DNA of 64,000 nucleotides from Nematocida ironsii (lineage: Eukaryota; Microsporidia): assembly GCA_001642415.1 (NCBI GenBank), contig LTDK01000141.1:1-64000 (forward strand), read 5' to 3'. Below are positions 48,782-58,033 of the stretch, piece by piece. The position numbers and the translations under genes are program-made. The notes under the pieces were generated by a model. That model was not told where the DNA came from. It worked only from the letters and a program-made list of their open reading frames with translations, and searched no databases. Each line of letters starts with the position of its first letter. Position 1 is the first letter of the stretch.

Positions 48782-49435
48782 ATGAGCTTGTACTCATGCG
48801 GGTTTGAAGGCTGCTCCAAAAAATTTAAAAAACCATCTCTTCTAGAGCTTCACGAGAACACCCACACAAACACCCGGCCCTTTGCATGCAAAGAATGTGA
48901 TCTCCGATATTTTAAAAATAGCCATTTAAAAGTTCATGCTCTAAGAGCGCACGGATGCACTGAAAAGCGAATATGCAAAGAATGTAATAAAACACTTGCA
49001 TCAGAAGAAGGCCTTTCTCGGCACAAAGATGTATGCGGCCGCGTATTTACATGCAATGCATGTTCTGCAACGTTTGTCCGGGCAAAATGGTTTTTGAACC
49101 ACTCAAGAGCATGCATAGGAACTGTTCCTCTGGATAATAAAAAAATAGCTATAGACACAAAAACAGCTCAAAATGCAAAACCATCACTAAGTACACCGAG
49201 CATAGAGGAAATGCCACAAAAGTCCAAAAATCCTGGCCAAACAAAGGAACAAGACCTCATTCGCTGTAAAATATGTGGTAAAGGGTTCAAGCTAGAAAAA
49301 AACTGCAAGTTTCATGAATCACACGCACATAATAACTTGCGGTACCCATGCACACACTGCTCTAAAGTATATAATTATAAAGGATCACTTACCAGGCACA
49401 TTCAGAAGGTTCATTCTAATATTAATAAATCTTAA
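48782..49435 (+). CDS. C2H2 zinc-finger protein, TFIIIA-like (217 aa)
   Basis: At least five C2H2-type fingers. The first two are classic (YSCGFEGCSKKFKKPSLLEL, then H-x4-H; FACKECDLRYFKNSHLKVH). Then come RICKECNKTLASEEGLSRHK, FTCNACSATFVRAKWFLNHS and, after a ~45-residue linker, IRCKICGKGFKLEKNCKFHE and YPCTHCSKVYNYKGSLTRHI. Several fingers end with Cys or a longer spacing. The arrangement of tandem fingers with a gap resembles TFIIIA, the 5S rRNA gene factor, but any DNA- or RNA-binding regulator is possible. It is divergent from YSH1 with only 20 bases between start codons. Confidence 0.82.
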   Translation: MSLYSCGFEGCSKKFKKPSLLELHENTHTNTRPFACKECDLRYFKNSHLKVHALRAHGCTEKRICKECNKTLASEEGLSRHKDVCGRVFTCNACSATFVRAKWFLNHSRACIGTVPLDNKKIAIDTKTAQNAKPSLSTPSIEEMPQKSKNPGQTKEQDLIRCKICGKGFKLEKNCKFHESHAHNNLRYPCTHCSKVYNYKGSLTRHIQKVHSNINKS

Positions 49436-49933
49436 TAATTAATCTACTCTATATCTTTGGTTTAAATTCCTGGTGTTTTTTTGGATATATCCCAAAATTT
49501 GAAAAGTCTTCACATAACTGGTAATATTCTAAAAATCTAATTTTACAATTAATATGTACACCTTTTTATTTTAATAAGCTATTATTAAATGTAAGGCATA
49601 AATAATATTTTATTTTTAATAAATTATACATAGTTCACATTAAATAATTCTAATTTTCTAGGGCCTTAAAAATCCATTATGCTAAAAATGGAAATATTTT
49701 CCTGGAGTCCAATTTACATTCAGAGTTCAGGCCATATTTACACATAATTTCACCAAATTACTTTCTGTATAACTTCACTATCTAAAACTTTGTCTTATAT
49801 CCTATGAGTATTTCTGGGTGTACTTTTTATGTACAGAGTATATATGTGTTTGTTTTGCTTTACATGATCTGCATCTAAGCGGTAACAACTAATCATTATT
49901 TTATTTATATATTCTATTCTGTGTTTATCCTTT
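49436..49933. other. Intergenic region, 498 bp, with repeat copy 4
   Basis: It holds 51-bp element copy 4 (49590-49640). The rest is AT-rich flank of the enolase gene. Confidence 0.55.
49590..49640 (+). repeat. 51-bp AT-rich dispersed element, copy 4
   Basis: Full-length copy starting TGTAAGGCATAAATAATATT and ending ACATAGTTCACAT, 155 bases after the zinc-finger gene stop. Confidence 0.75.
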
Positions 49934-51628
49934 ATGAAGATTAAAAAGTGTGTACAAAAGGTAATTGGACGAAGCATTTTTGACAGCAGAGGAATCCCCA
50001 CTGTTGAAATAGATTTAAAAACAACTATTGGAACTGTGCGCGCCAGCTGCCCATCCGGGGCATCTACTGGGTCGCAGGAGGCACTTGAGCTAAGAGATGG
50101 CGACTCTTCTAATTGCATGGGAAAGAGTGTTCAAAAGGCTCTTATAGGCGTAGAAGAGCTTGCAAACTCTTTAATATCCACTGACATGCACATAACAGAC
50201 CAAGAGGCCATAGACAAGCATATGATTGAGTTGGATGGCACTAAAAACAAGAGCAGGGTTGGCGCAAACTCAATTCTCCCCATGTCTATTTGCTTTGCCA
50301 GGCTGGGTGCAAAGTACATGCAGATGCAGGAGTGGGTGTACCTACAATCACTTATGCAGAGAAGTGATATGAAATCGTGTGCATCGTGCTCTTCTACTGC
50401 TCCCAACCTAAAGTGTGCTCTAATAAACTCCCAGAGAAGTAAGCATCTTCCAAATGGAAGTGTACTTGTAAGCAATACTGAGATTGACAGTGAATTAAAA
50501 GAGAGTACTAAGAAAAAAGAAGATTCTGGTGAAAAAGAAAAAAGTAATGATGAGAAGAAACCCAATGACTCTGAGCAAAATGAGAAAGAAGAAAAAGGCT
50601 CTGAACAAAACAAGAAAGTGAAAGAGGACCTAGAGTCAGAGAAAAAGGAGACAGGTGAAAAAAAGGACTCAGAGTCAGAGAAAAAGGAGGCAGATAAAAG
50701 AAAGGCAAAAGAGGAGGATGCAGATAAAAAGTCAAAACAGAAAGAAGAGCTTAAGACAGAGAAAACCTGCAAAGATGCTCTATTAAAGAAAAAACAAAAG
50801 CCTACCATTCCTAAAATATTCTTTAATATAATTAATGGAGGAAGACACGCCGACAACGGCCTTTTTGTGCAGGAGATCATGGTTTCATTTGATGGACACA
50901 CTCCATACAATGTTCTGACATCTGCATCAGAGTTTATATGGGCACTTAAGTCTATTGTTAAAAAAAAGTATAAACTTACTGGAGTGGGGGATGAAGGAGG
51001 ATTTGCCCCACCAATTTCCTCATTGGAGGAGGGTCTTGATCTAATACAGGAGGCAGCCAAGGCCTCTGGAATAACTCCATCAATTGCACTTGACGTGGCT
51101 GCGTCCGAGTTCTACAAGGATGGCAAATACAACATAGGATGGAAAACAAAGGACAAGTATGTATCCCGCTTTGAAATGATTGATTATTACGTCAAAATAA
51201 TTAATAAGTACAAGGTGGCAATGATTGAAGACCCATTTGATGAGAAAGATTATGAGGGCTGGGAAGTGTTTATGAAAGAAGCCAATACTCTAGGAACAAA
51301 GGTAGTTGGAGATGACTTAATTGTGACTAACCCAGAGCTTATCAAGAAGGCAGGAGAAGAAAAGCTCTGCAATGTTGCCCTCATAAAAATGAACCAAATT
51401 GGAACTATTACAGAAACCATCCAGGCTGTAAAAGAGGCAAGAAAGCAGGGCATGAAGGTGATGGCAAGCCATAGAAGCGGTGAGACTGAGGATATTTTCC
51501 TGGCGCATCTAGCAGTTGGCCTTTCGGCTGATTATCTTAAGGCTGGGTCACTCTGCCGAACAGAAAGAGTCTCTAAGTACAATGAGCTTGTCCGAATATT
51601 TGAGAAGTTTTCAATTGATACAATATAA
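49934..51628 (+). CDS. ENO1: Enolase with a ~145-residue charged insertion (564 aa)
   Basis: Converts 2-phosphoglycerate to phosphoenolpyruvate. Catalytic and metal residues are all kept: SGASTGSQEALELRDGD (about 41-57), His305 in INGGRHAD, Glu314 in QEIM, Glu354 in GVGDEGGFAPP, Asp387 (ALDVAASEFYKDG), Glu432 (IEDPFDEKDYEGW), Asp460/461 (VVGDDLIVTNP), Lys485 (IKMNQIGT), His513 (SHRSGETED) and Lys536 (DYLKAGS). Between residues about 145 and 290 there is an extra segment absent from ordinary 430-440-aa enolases. It is first Ser/Cys-rich, then almost pure Lys/Glu/Asp/Ser/Asn. It enters just before the strand that carries the catalytic His. The reading frame is continuous through it, so it is not a simple error. 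Confidence 0.93.
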   Translation: MKIKKCVQKVIGRSIFDSRGIPTVEIDLKTTIGTVRASCPSGASTGSQEALELRDGDSSNCMGKSVQKALIGVEELANSLISTDMHITDQEAIDKHMIELDGTKNKSRVGANSILPMSICFARLGAKYMQMQEWVYLQSLMQRSDMKSCASCSSTAPNLKCALINSQRSKHLPNGSVLVSNTEIDSELKESTKKKEDSGEKEKSNDEKKPNDSEQNEKEEKGSEQNKKVKEDLESEKKETGEKKDSESEKKEADKRKAKEEDADKKSKQKEELKTEKTCKDALLKKKQKPTIPKIFFNIINGGRHADNGLFVQEIMVSFDGHTPYNVLTSASEFIWALKSIVKKKYKLTGVGDEGGFAPPISSLEEGLDLIQEAAKASGITPSIALDVAASEFYKDGKYNIGWKTKDKYVSRFEMIDYYVKIINKYKVAMIEDPFDEKDYEGWEVFMKEANTLGTKVVGDDLIVTNPELIKKAGEEKLCNVALIKMNQIGTITETIQAVKEARKQGMKVMASHRSGETEDIFLAHLAVGLSADYLKAGSLCRTERVSKYNELVRIFEKFSIDTI

Positions 51629-51981
51629 GCACTCAATTTGCCACCGCTGCTATGTATCATTCTGAGGAAATTTTGGAATATTTCGAATATTTCTGAATAT
51701 AAACCAAATGAAACCACACTAAATGAGAATAAAGTATCTAGGTGCGATTTTAAATTTTTATAGAACACTATATAAATCTTGTTAAATGTCTTATACAGAA
51801 AACAAAAGCTATGTTTATTTCTATTGTAAAGATAAACGCAGTACATTATACGCCCTGTGCGCATATTATACGGCACGAAACAAGTAAACAAAATGTATAT
51901 AATCGCCGCATGTAAAAGAATCTAAGAGAAACAAAGAACCCCTTCAAAATTGCATGTTGCCAGTTGAAATATCTATTAGAT
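51629..51981. other. Intergenic region, 353 bp, convergent 3' ends
   Basis: It has a short AT repeat-like stretch near 51675-51700 (GGAATATTTCGAATATTTCTGAATAT), three imperfect copies of an AATATTTC unit. Nothing else is seen. Confidence 0.4.
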
Positions 51982-53355
51982 TTATTTTTGCTTTGTTTCC
52001 ACGGTAAGTTTTTCACTCTCTGTTGATGGAGTGTCCTTTCCAACCATTCGGAAAATAAGGAAGCCCGACCCAATAAATATTGTAACAAGGCCCAAAAGAA
52101 AGTTTTTAAACTGTGACGAGGTAAACATAGAAAAGTCCTTGAAGTATATTCCAGCAGTAGTTACACTTAAAAGAGTCCACATGATGTGGAAGATAGGGAT
52201 CACTAGCAGAGCATCATATCGCTTAAGTGCTTTGTTCAGCCAATATATCTGTCCAACTGTACATAAAAACACGAGTGACCCAAAGAGGTATGGTCCTGGG
52301 CCATAGAACTGGTTCTGCCCGTCCAGAGTTAAGCTGATTAATACACCAAAGCTCTTTGCAAAAAGAGTTGTAAAAGAGGCTATTGATGCAGATACAGCCA
52401 CATACGCAACAACCATGATGTATTTCAAGCAATACCCGTTCTTACTGAGCTTTTTGTCCAAAGAAATCCATGGTTTTTCTGTCCCTAGCTTCCAATCGCT
52501 GTTATCTTCAACTATTCTACAGAAAATAATCAGCGCTACAATAAGACAGAGGAGGCAGAGAAACCATATAAAGGTGGCCGCACTGAAGTAGTTTTTCAAA
52601 AGACCAAAAAGATTGTGGTCCTTTTTCCCGGTCCCTGCATTTGAAAGAACCAGCGAAGACCCAATAAGAACAAACACAATGCACAAAAAGTCGTACACAG
52701 TAAACACCTCTTTGTTAATCATTGGAGCAAAAATACTATTTGCAATAATTCCAACCGCGCCAAGAGAAGTCATAAGAGACTGATTCCCAAAGACATAAGA
52801 GCTAAATCCAGAAATCTTCCCTACAACATAAGAAAGCACACCAAGTGCAAACAAATTAATTGTCATTCCCCAGAAGGTTCCTCTTTCCATGACGTATGAC
52901 TTTTTCTGTAGATTTAGTCCAATGTTAATAAAAATATTTCCAGTAACTGAAAGAATCGGCCCAAATATCCACATTTTATGAATGGTTGGCACGCATATAG
53001 GGCCTATCTCACGATTTGAGCAAGTAAACCCAGAGGTGCACCCGCTTATGCTGATGGGCCTATTTAGACTGCATGCTGACCCATTAGGAACAAATCTGCA
53101 ACACATGCCTTCGTTGCATGGAGCAGTGCACGCCAGTGGCCCGAAAAAGGGATACGACGCGCACTCATTCGCAGCAGAGCACGCACTTCCCGGGGGCTTT
53201 AGCTGCACACACTGGCCCTCAACACAGAAAAGACTGTGCGGCCCTGTTATTTTTGATATCTGGCAATCTGCATCTATTCTGCATTTTCCTGCTAGCACAG
53301 AGTGAGCAGACACAAGAAAGAAGGAAAGCCACCACACTATAGAATGCACACTCAT
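51982..53355 (-). CDS. NIPA-family magnesium transporter with a cysteine-rich ectodomain (457 aa)
   Basis: The C-terminal two-thirds (from about residue 125) is a NIPA/DUF803-type transporter with about nine membrane segments. Recognisable blocks are GPILSVTGNIFINIGLNLQK, LGAVGIIANSIFAPMINKE, DFLCIVFVLIGSSLVLSNAG and YIMVVAYVAVSASIASFTTL. Ahead of this is a signal peptide (IVWWLSFFLVSAHSVLA) and about 100 residues with some 16 cysteines (CRIDADCQIS, LFCVEGQCV, CTAPCNEGMCC), which would lie outside the membrane and be disulfide-bonded. The start at 53355 (MSVHSIVWW) puts the signal peptide first. An upstream ATG at 53463 would add a second hydrophobic stretch from AT-rich leader. The transporter call is by family resemblance. 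Confidence 0.84.
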   Translation of the reverse strand: MSVHSIVWWLSFFLVSAHSVLAGKCRIDADCQISKITGPHSLFCVEGQCVQLKPPGSACSAANECASYPFFGPLACTAPCNEGMCCRFVPNGSACSLNRPISISGCTSGFTCSNREIGPICVPTIHKMWIFGPILSVTGNIFINIGLNLQKKSYVMERGTFWGMTINLFALGVLSYVVGKISGFSSYVFGNQSLMTSLGAVGIIANSIFAPMINKEVFTVYDFLCIVFVLIGSSLVLSNAGTGKKDHNLFGLLKNYFSAATFIWFLCLLCLIVALIIFCRIVEDNSDWKLGTEKPWISLDKKLSKNGYCLKYIMVVAYVAVSASIASFTTLFAKSFGVLISLTLDGQNQFYGPGPYLFGSLVFLCTVGQIYWLNKALKRYDALLVIPIFHIMWTLLSVTTAGIYFKDFSMFTSSQFKNFLLGLVTIFIGSGFLIFRMVGKDTPSTESEKLTVETKQK

Positions 53356-53538
53356 ATAATAATAAACAAGAGGCGGATTTAGAAATAGAAAACAAACAAA
53401 CAAATTAAATATCGATAGAACAAAAACATCATATCCAAATAAAATACCATATAATTGCCACAATTAAATATATACTATGCAGCATAAAATAAAGAAAATT
53501 TCTTGCGCATAGGACATACGGGCATGCATATACGTATA

Positions 53539-53558
53539 TAACCCGAAATAACCCGAAA
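53539..53558 (+). promoter_or_regulatory. Tandem pair of TAACCCGAAA motifs
   Basis: Two exact 10-mers joined without a gap, about 185 bases upstream of the NIPA-type gene and 400 upstream of the TOG-domain gene. Tandem juxtaposition is unlikely by chance and suggests a binding site. Confidence 0.55.
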
Positions 53559-53863
53559 ACCTCTCAAAGTAATAAAGACACAAGTTTAAATTCAGTAGGA
53601 TAAATATGATAATTGTTCCAGAATATTTTTTACTAATTATAACAGAGTTATTTAAATAAGAATTTCTTATGCCGTTTAAAGAGAGATTTTTAGGCGATTG
53701 AATTGTATCATGTGGTGTACTGTGCTAGCAAACTGAGTTTTACATGGTTCAAGCTCTATTATATATAAAATAATCATATTATGCACAAATATTTGTATAA
53801 AACACAGTTTTCTGCAATAGTCATACACGTCTGTGTAATTTTTAGATATCTTGTATATGAGAA

Positions 53864-53873
53864 TTTCGGGTTA
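53864..53873 (-). promoter_or_regulatory. TAACCCGAAA motif upstream of the TOG-domain gene
   Basis: Exact copy 88 bases before the start at 53962, in reverse orientation to that gene. Confidence 0.45.
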
Positions 53874-53961
53874 TAATATATTGCACTCACATAAAATACT
53901 TTTTCTTTATTTAGTATTTTAATAATATGGATATATATTTTACTAAGGAATCTATTTTTTT

Positions 53962-56900
53962 ATGGTGGATGCACAGCCGACATGGAAAGACAGAGTAGAA
54001 AAGTATCGAAAGCTAGAAGAGCAGTGGAAAAGGAAACCGCAGGGGCAGATAGGCACTATTGTGGAGATTGTAAAGGAGACCTCTATACCTGCACTTGAGG
54101 CAGGCCTATCAGCTATTATACCACTGGCAAAGGCAAACACAATGGAAGAGTACACACGGGATGTTTTGGCAGTTCTATTTAAGAATGTGGCATCAACCAA
54201 GCCAACTACAAAGAAGACAGTAAAAGAAATTATGGAAGCACAAGCGCACCACAACCCCTCATATGTTGTTTTGGCTGCTTCCAGCCATATAAAGGACAAA
54301 AACCCGAAAATAATAACGGAAACACTCAAAATATTAGTGGAGCATGCCGCCTTGCTGGACAAGTATCTAATGGGGCCAATACTGCCGCACGCTGCCTTTC
54401 TTTTTGGGCACAGCACTGGGTCAGTAAGAGAGGAGGCCACCCGACTTTTTCAGATACTTGCAGAAAAAGATCCAGAGGAGGTAGGAGAAGCAGTGAAAAC
54501 TCTCCGGCCAATTCAAGTAAAGGAAATATTTCAGCCGCCACAAGAAAAGAAGCAAATGGCTGCAGTGCAGCAAGCAGCAGCCCCGGTGCAGCAAGTACAA
54601 AGGCAGGAGAGAAATGCACAAAGCATACCACAAACCCCAAGTGATATAAGCGCATCTGCTAAGCCAAGCAGCTCGTCAGAAAGCAGCACGCACATGAGTG
54701 CTATGCCTATAGTAGAAAAAAAGCCTGTGTCTAGGAAGGGAAAAGAGATCGGTCTCCAGCCAGCCAAGCCAAAGGAGTACAAAGTTGTTTCTCTTATAGA
54801 CAACTTTTACGAAAGGTTTAGGTCTGCTCAGTGGAAGGAGCGATTAGTGATGGAAGAACTAGACGAAAAGCTTGGAAGCAACAAAAAACTGGACAGAAAT
54901 GACACTCATGATGTATTAGATGCGATTATTAAAAAAATAGGAGAAAGCAACAATAAAGTGTTTATAGCAGCAATGTCTGTGGCTTCCAAAATTGCAAGCA
55001 GAGAAAAGATACAGGAGTCCTTTGCAATTCAAATCACAAAGGCTGTAGGAAAAAGACTAAAGGATAAAAAGGAGCAGGTACAGCAGTCTGTTACAAATTT
55101 AATTGTTACTCTTGTTGAGATATATAAAGCTCCTATTCTTCTGGAACTTTCAGCAATGGCTGTTTCTGACAAAACAGTGCGACACGGTGTGTTGAAGACA
55201 TTTGATGCGTGTATTGATCTGGTAAGCGAGAAAGAGATAGAAAGTGCAAAGGCATTCAAGTCTTTAGTAGAGTGCACAAAAGATCAAAATGCTGATATAC
55301 GGGCTCTTGCATGTACGTGTATATCTAAGGTACTTTCAAAGAAAGAGGAACTGGTGACTCAGGGAGAGATAGAAGCGTATGGAGTAGAAAGGCTTCTTGC
55401 CGCAAAAATAGAGGCGCTGACGGAAGAGCTATTCAAAAAAAAGGATGCAGAAATAACTGCAATTATTGAGTCACTCTGCGAAGACATTCGAAATACATCA
55501 ATTAAGACTGAGCCCATTACGCCGATCCGCACTGCACAGAGCACTGCACAAAGCCAAGAAAATATGACAGTGAGTCCTATTATAACGCAGTCTTTAAAAA
55601 GAGATAAGATGAACATTCCCATCCAGGACATAAACGGAGACAACGTGTTCATAGACCCACCCTACCAGGCATCTCAGATTCAGCAGCCATCTGTGTGTAG
55701 TACAAACAGTATGAACAGAAGCCCTAGCGAGCCAGAGATAATGAATTTTATAAAAACCGGTGAGATTGATGGATCTGTTTTGCGCTCACTTATTGATGTG
55801 CTTGGCAGCAGTCCTATAGTAAGCGCGCGTGCGCTATCGCTTCTTTCAGTAATAAACATAAACGAAGAAATAGCAATGCAGATTAAAGAAAAAATGGAGA
55901 TGCTTAGTGTTACTGAGCCGCACTCTGTTCTAATGGCAGAAAGCCTAAAGAGCAAAGTGCTCCGGATAATCAATGAAAAGTCTGCATTTGAGGAAAAGTG
56001 CCTGTTTGCATCTCTCTGCGACTCTTTGATGAAAGGAGAGCGCATTCCTCAAGAGGCGCTTGTATCTGCGATCTCTATGGCAGAGAAAAGGTCTACTGTT
56101 CTTAAAGAGGAGCAAGCATTCCTTATTATAAAAACATCCGCTGAGATGGAGTACTGGGATGTGCTTTCAATGCTGGACAAAGTGTTCCCAATCTTAAAAA
56201 TACTCACGGTTCTTATTTCTCTTGCAGAGACACATCCAGCGTTTATTAACAGCATATATTTCCTGCTTCAGAGAGCCCCCATGATCCCAAATACATGGAT
56301 GGAGGGCGTGATTGGTAGCCAAAAGTTTATTTCTCTGCTAGAAAGAGCCGAAACACCTGCATCCGCACAGATCTTAACTCTATTAAAAAAAGAGAACATT
56401 ATTACTACATACTCACCGTGTGCAAAGAAGGTCAGAAGATCAGAGGAAATTGCAGACATAAATCTACTTCTTAATGATATAATAGACCAAAACTCTGTGC
56501 ACTCGCATGCGTCTCTAGAAAAGCTTGAGCAAGTGTCTGTACAGAATCTAAGTGCACTTTTAAGAAGTGCGTCCACTGTAGTGAATGTACTGCTTCTTCA
56601 GTTGAGTGACTCGCTTTCCTCTGGCGGCACGTATGCGAACGTTTATATAATTATTGGCATAATCAAGCGAATATGTGAAAGCGATGTATTCCTCTCTACA
56701 CTTGATGCAGGGACTCTTCTAAGCCTTGTTTCGGACTATATTGTGATTATTACCGGGCAAATTCCCAGAGGATCTGCCTCACCAGAAGGCATTAAAAAAG
56801 AGTGCAGTGAGAGTCTTCTAAAGATGTGTGTCAATGCGCCATTCCTGACCATGTTTAAAATATATATTAACTTGCTGTCAAATAGGTATAGAGAAGAGAA

Positions 56901-57177
56901 AGTGCGAGAAATTCTTGTAAAACTTTTATGGAAACATTCTAAGCTCTCCTCTTCCGCAATTTCTGACCGGTCGGTAGTAATGGGCATTGTTAATCGGCTA
57001 AACGCATTCTACACAGAGTTTAGGGGGGATCTGAAGAGTGACCAGCTAATAACAAAGGTTCTCCAGCTACACCTTATAGAAATATTAAAACAGTATGGTG
57101 AAGAGTTCTTAAAGGTATTCAAAGTCACAGAGCCTGTGCTGCAGCAGGTGCATGCATTAGGGGGAGTTAAACTGTGA
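53962..57177 (+). CDS. XMAP215/Dis1/Stu2 family TOG-domain microtubule protein (1071 aa)
   Basis: Probable microtubule polymerase and spindle-pole factor. The N-terminal residues 1-185 form a TOG domain of HEAT repeats with the diagnostic tubulin-binding start QPTWKDRVEKYRKLEEQWK and later LAASSHIKDKNPKIITETLK. A low-complexity Gln/Ala/Ser linker (about 190-260) follows. A second TOG domain starts near residue 275 (YERFRSAQWKERLVMEELDE) and continues to about 500 (ADIRALACTCISKVLSKKEE). The C-terminal half is further helical repeat with a Ser/Thr-rich break at about 515-600. Two TOG domains fit the fungal Stu2/Dis1/Alp14 layout. The start is the first ATG before the TOG motif. Confidence 0.87.
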   Translation: MVDAQPTWKDRVEKYRKLEEQWKRKPQGQIGTIVEIVKETSIPALEAGLSAIIPLAKANTMEEYTRDVLAVLFKNVASTKPTTKKTVKEIMEAQAHHNPSYVVLAASSHIKDKNPKIITETLKILVEHAALLDKYLMGPILPHAAFLFGHSTGSVREEATRLFQILAEKDPEEVGEAVKTLRPIQVKEIFQPPQEKKQMAAVQQAAAPVQQVQRQERNAQSIPQTPSDISASAKPSSSSESSTHMSAMPIVEKKPVSRKGKEIGLQPAKPKEYKVVSLIDNFYERFRSAQWKERLVMEELDEKLGSNKKLDRNDTHDVLDAIIKKIGESNNKVFIAAMSVASKIASREKIQESFAIQITKAVGKRLKDKKEQVQQSVTNLIVTLVEIYKAPILLELSAMAVSDKTVRHGVLKTFDACIDLVSEKEIESAKAFKSLVECTKDQNADIRALACTCISKVLSKKEELVTQGEIEAYGVERLLAAKIEALTEELFKKKDAEITAIIESLCEDIRNTSIKTEPITPIRTAQSTAQSQENMTVSPIITQSLKRDKMNIPIQDINGDNVFIDPPYQASQIQQPSVCSTNSMNRSPSEPEIMNFIKTGEIDGSVLRSLIDVLGSSPIVSARALSLLSVININEEIAMQIKEKMEMLSVTEPHSVLMAESLKSKVLRIINEKSAFEEKCLFASLCDSLMKGERIPQEALVSAISMAEKRSTVLKEEQAFLIIKTSAEMEYWDVLSMLDKVFPILKILTVLISLAETHPAFINSIYFLLQRAPMIPNTWMEGVIGSQKFISLLERAETPASAQILTLLKKENIITTYSPCAKKVRRSEEIADINLLLNDIIDQNSVHSHASLEKLEQVSVQNLSALLRSASTVVNVLLLQLSDSLSSGGTYANVYIIIGIIKRICESDVFLSTLDAGTLLSLVSDYIVIITGQIPRGSASPEGIKKECSESLLKMCVNAPFLTMFKIYINLLSNRYREEKVREILVKLLWKHSKLSSSAISDRSVVMGIVNRLNAFYTEFRGDLKSDQLITKVLQLHLIEILKQYGEEFLKVFKVTEPVLQQVHALGGVKL

Positions 57178-57424
57178 AATGCAATAAACTCTACATAATT
57201 TTCATATGGTATTTATTTTTATAGCCAGAATATATTTTTAGTATAATTTATAAAATTTCTGATTCTGCAAAATATTAAAACCTCTTCATATTTATTTCTG
57301 AAGAAGTTTAGAATTTCAAATTATGTAAAAGAACTGTTTATATTTTTTTAATAATTCTTGAATTGTATACAAAATATACTCAGAGCGCTATTGTTTTTAG
57401 AAGAATAATTTGAATTCAAAATAA

Positions 57425-57473
57425 TGTAAGGCATAAATAATATTTTATTTTAATAAATTATGCATAGTTCACA
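57425..57473 (+). repeat. 51-bp AT-rich dispersed element, copy 5
   Basis: From TGTAAGGCATAAATAATATT to ATGCATAGTTCACA, 248 bases after the TOG-domain gene stop. Confidence 0.75.
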
Positions 57474-57970
57474 AATAATAATATGAATATAAAAAGGTAT
57501 TTAGATTAAGTAATCGGAAATAGAACTAGAAAATTATGTACAACAAGATAAATATAGCGGGAAGGCGTTTATGCATATAAAATAGTAAGAAATATATTCC
57601 AAAATAGCTGTAATAATATAAAATAGATATAAAACCATAAAGTGCCAAATAATTTATGGGCGGTTTAATTATAGCCATACTATTATCTACTAAAGATGAA
57701 CCTTATATTGTTAGTCTTTTGTTTTTATCTTCGCTTATATTTATATTCTACGCAATCTGTTTTGAATTAAAAAGTATGGCTATTTTAAGTCAAAAGAACT
57801 CCAACTCGATATTTTAAATGGATTTATTTAAATTTAACTATAAAAACAACCCAAGCGCATAACCCAACCAACAAATATATTAGAATTATATTTTAGTTAT
57901 ATATGAGTATAGCTATGGTATTTAATGTAAATTAAATTCTTATATAAATATACCCAATCAATCTTTTATA

Positions 57971-57980
57971 TAACCCGAAA
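57971..57980 (+). promoter_or_regulatory. TAACCCGAAA motif
   Basis: Exact copy 54 bases past the stop of the 287-aa membrane protein, so it is promoter-distal. Confidence 0.4.
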
Positions 57981-58033
57981 TGTTAATATAACATAAATAC
58001 TTCTTTTTACTTTTATGCTATTATATAAATATA

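Larger units (their letters stand above)
53356..53961. other. Intergenic region, 606 bp, divergent promoters with three motif copies
   Basis: Two TAACCCGAAA 10-mers stand back to back at 53539-53558 and a third in reverse at 53864-53873. These flank the divergent NIPA and XMAP215-like genes. The remainder is AT-rich. Confidence 0.6.
57178..58033. other. Intergenic region, 856 bp, with repeat copy 5 and one motif
   Basis: Convergent 3' ends. It holds 51-bp element copy 5 (57425-57473) and TAACCCGAAA (57971-57980). The rest is AT-rich and empty. Confidence 0.55.

Noticed and set aside
50131..51060. 309-codon frame antisense to enolase, rich in Ser/Phe
   Set aside because: It is the mirror of the Lys/Glu-rich insertion and conserved enolase codons; composition is an artefact of the sense strand.
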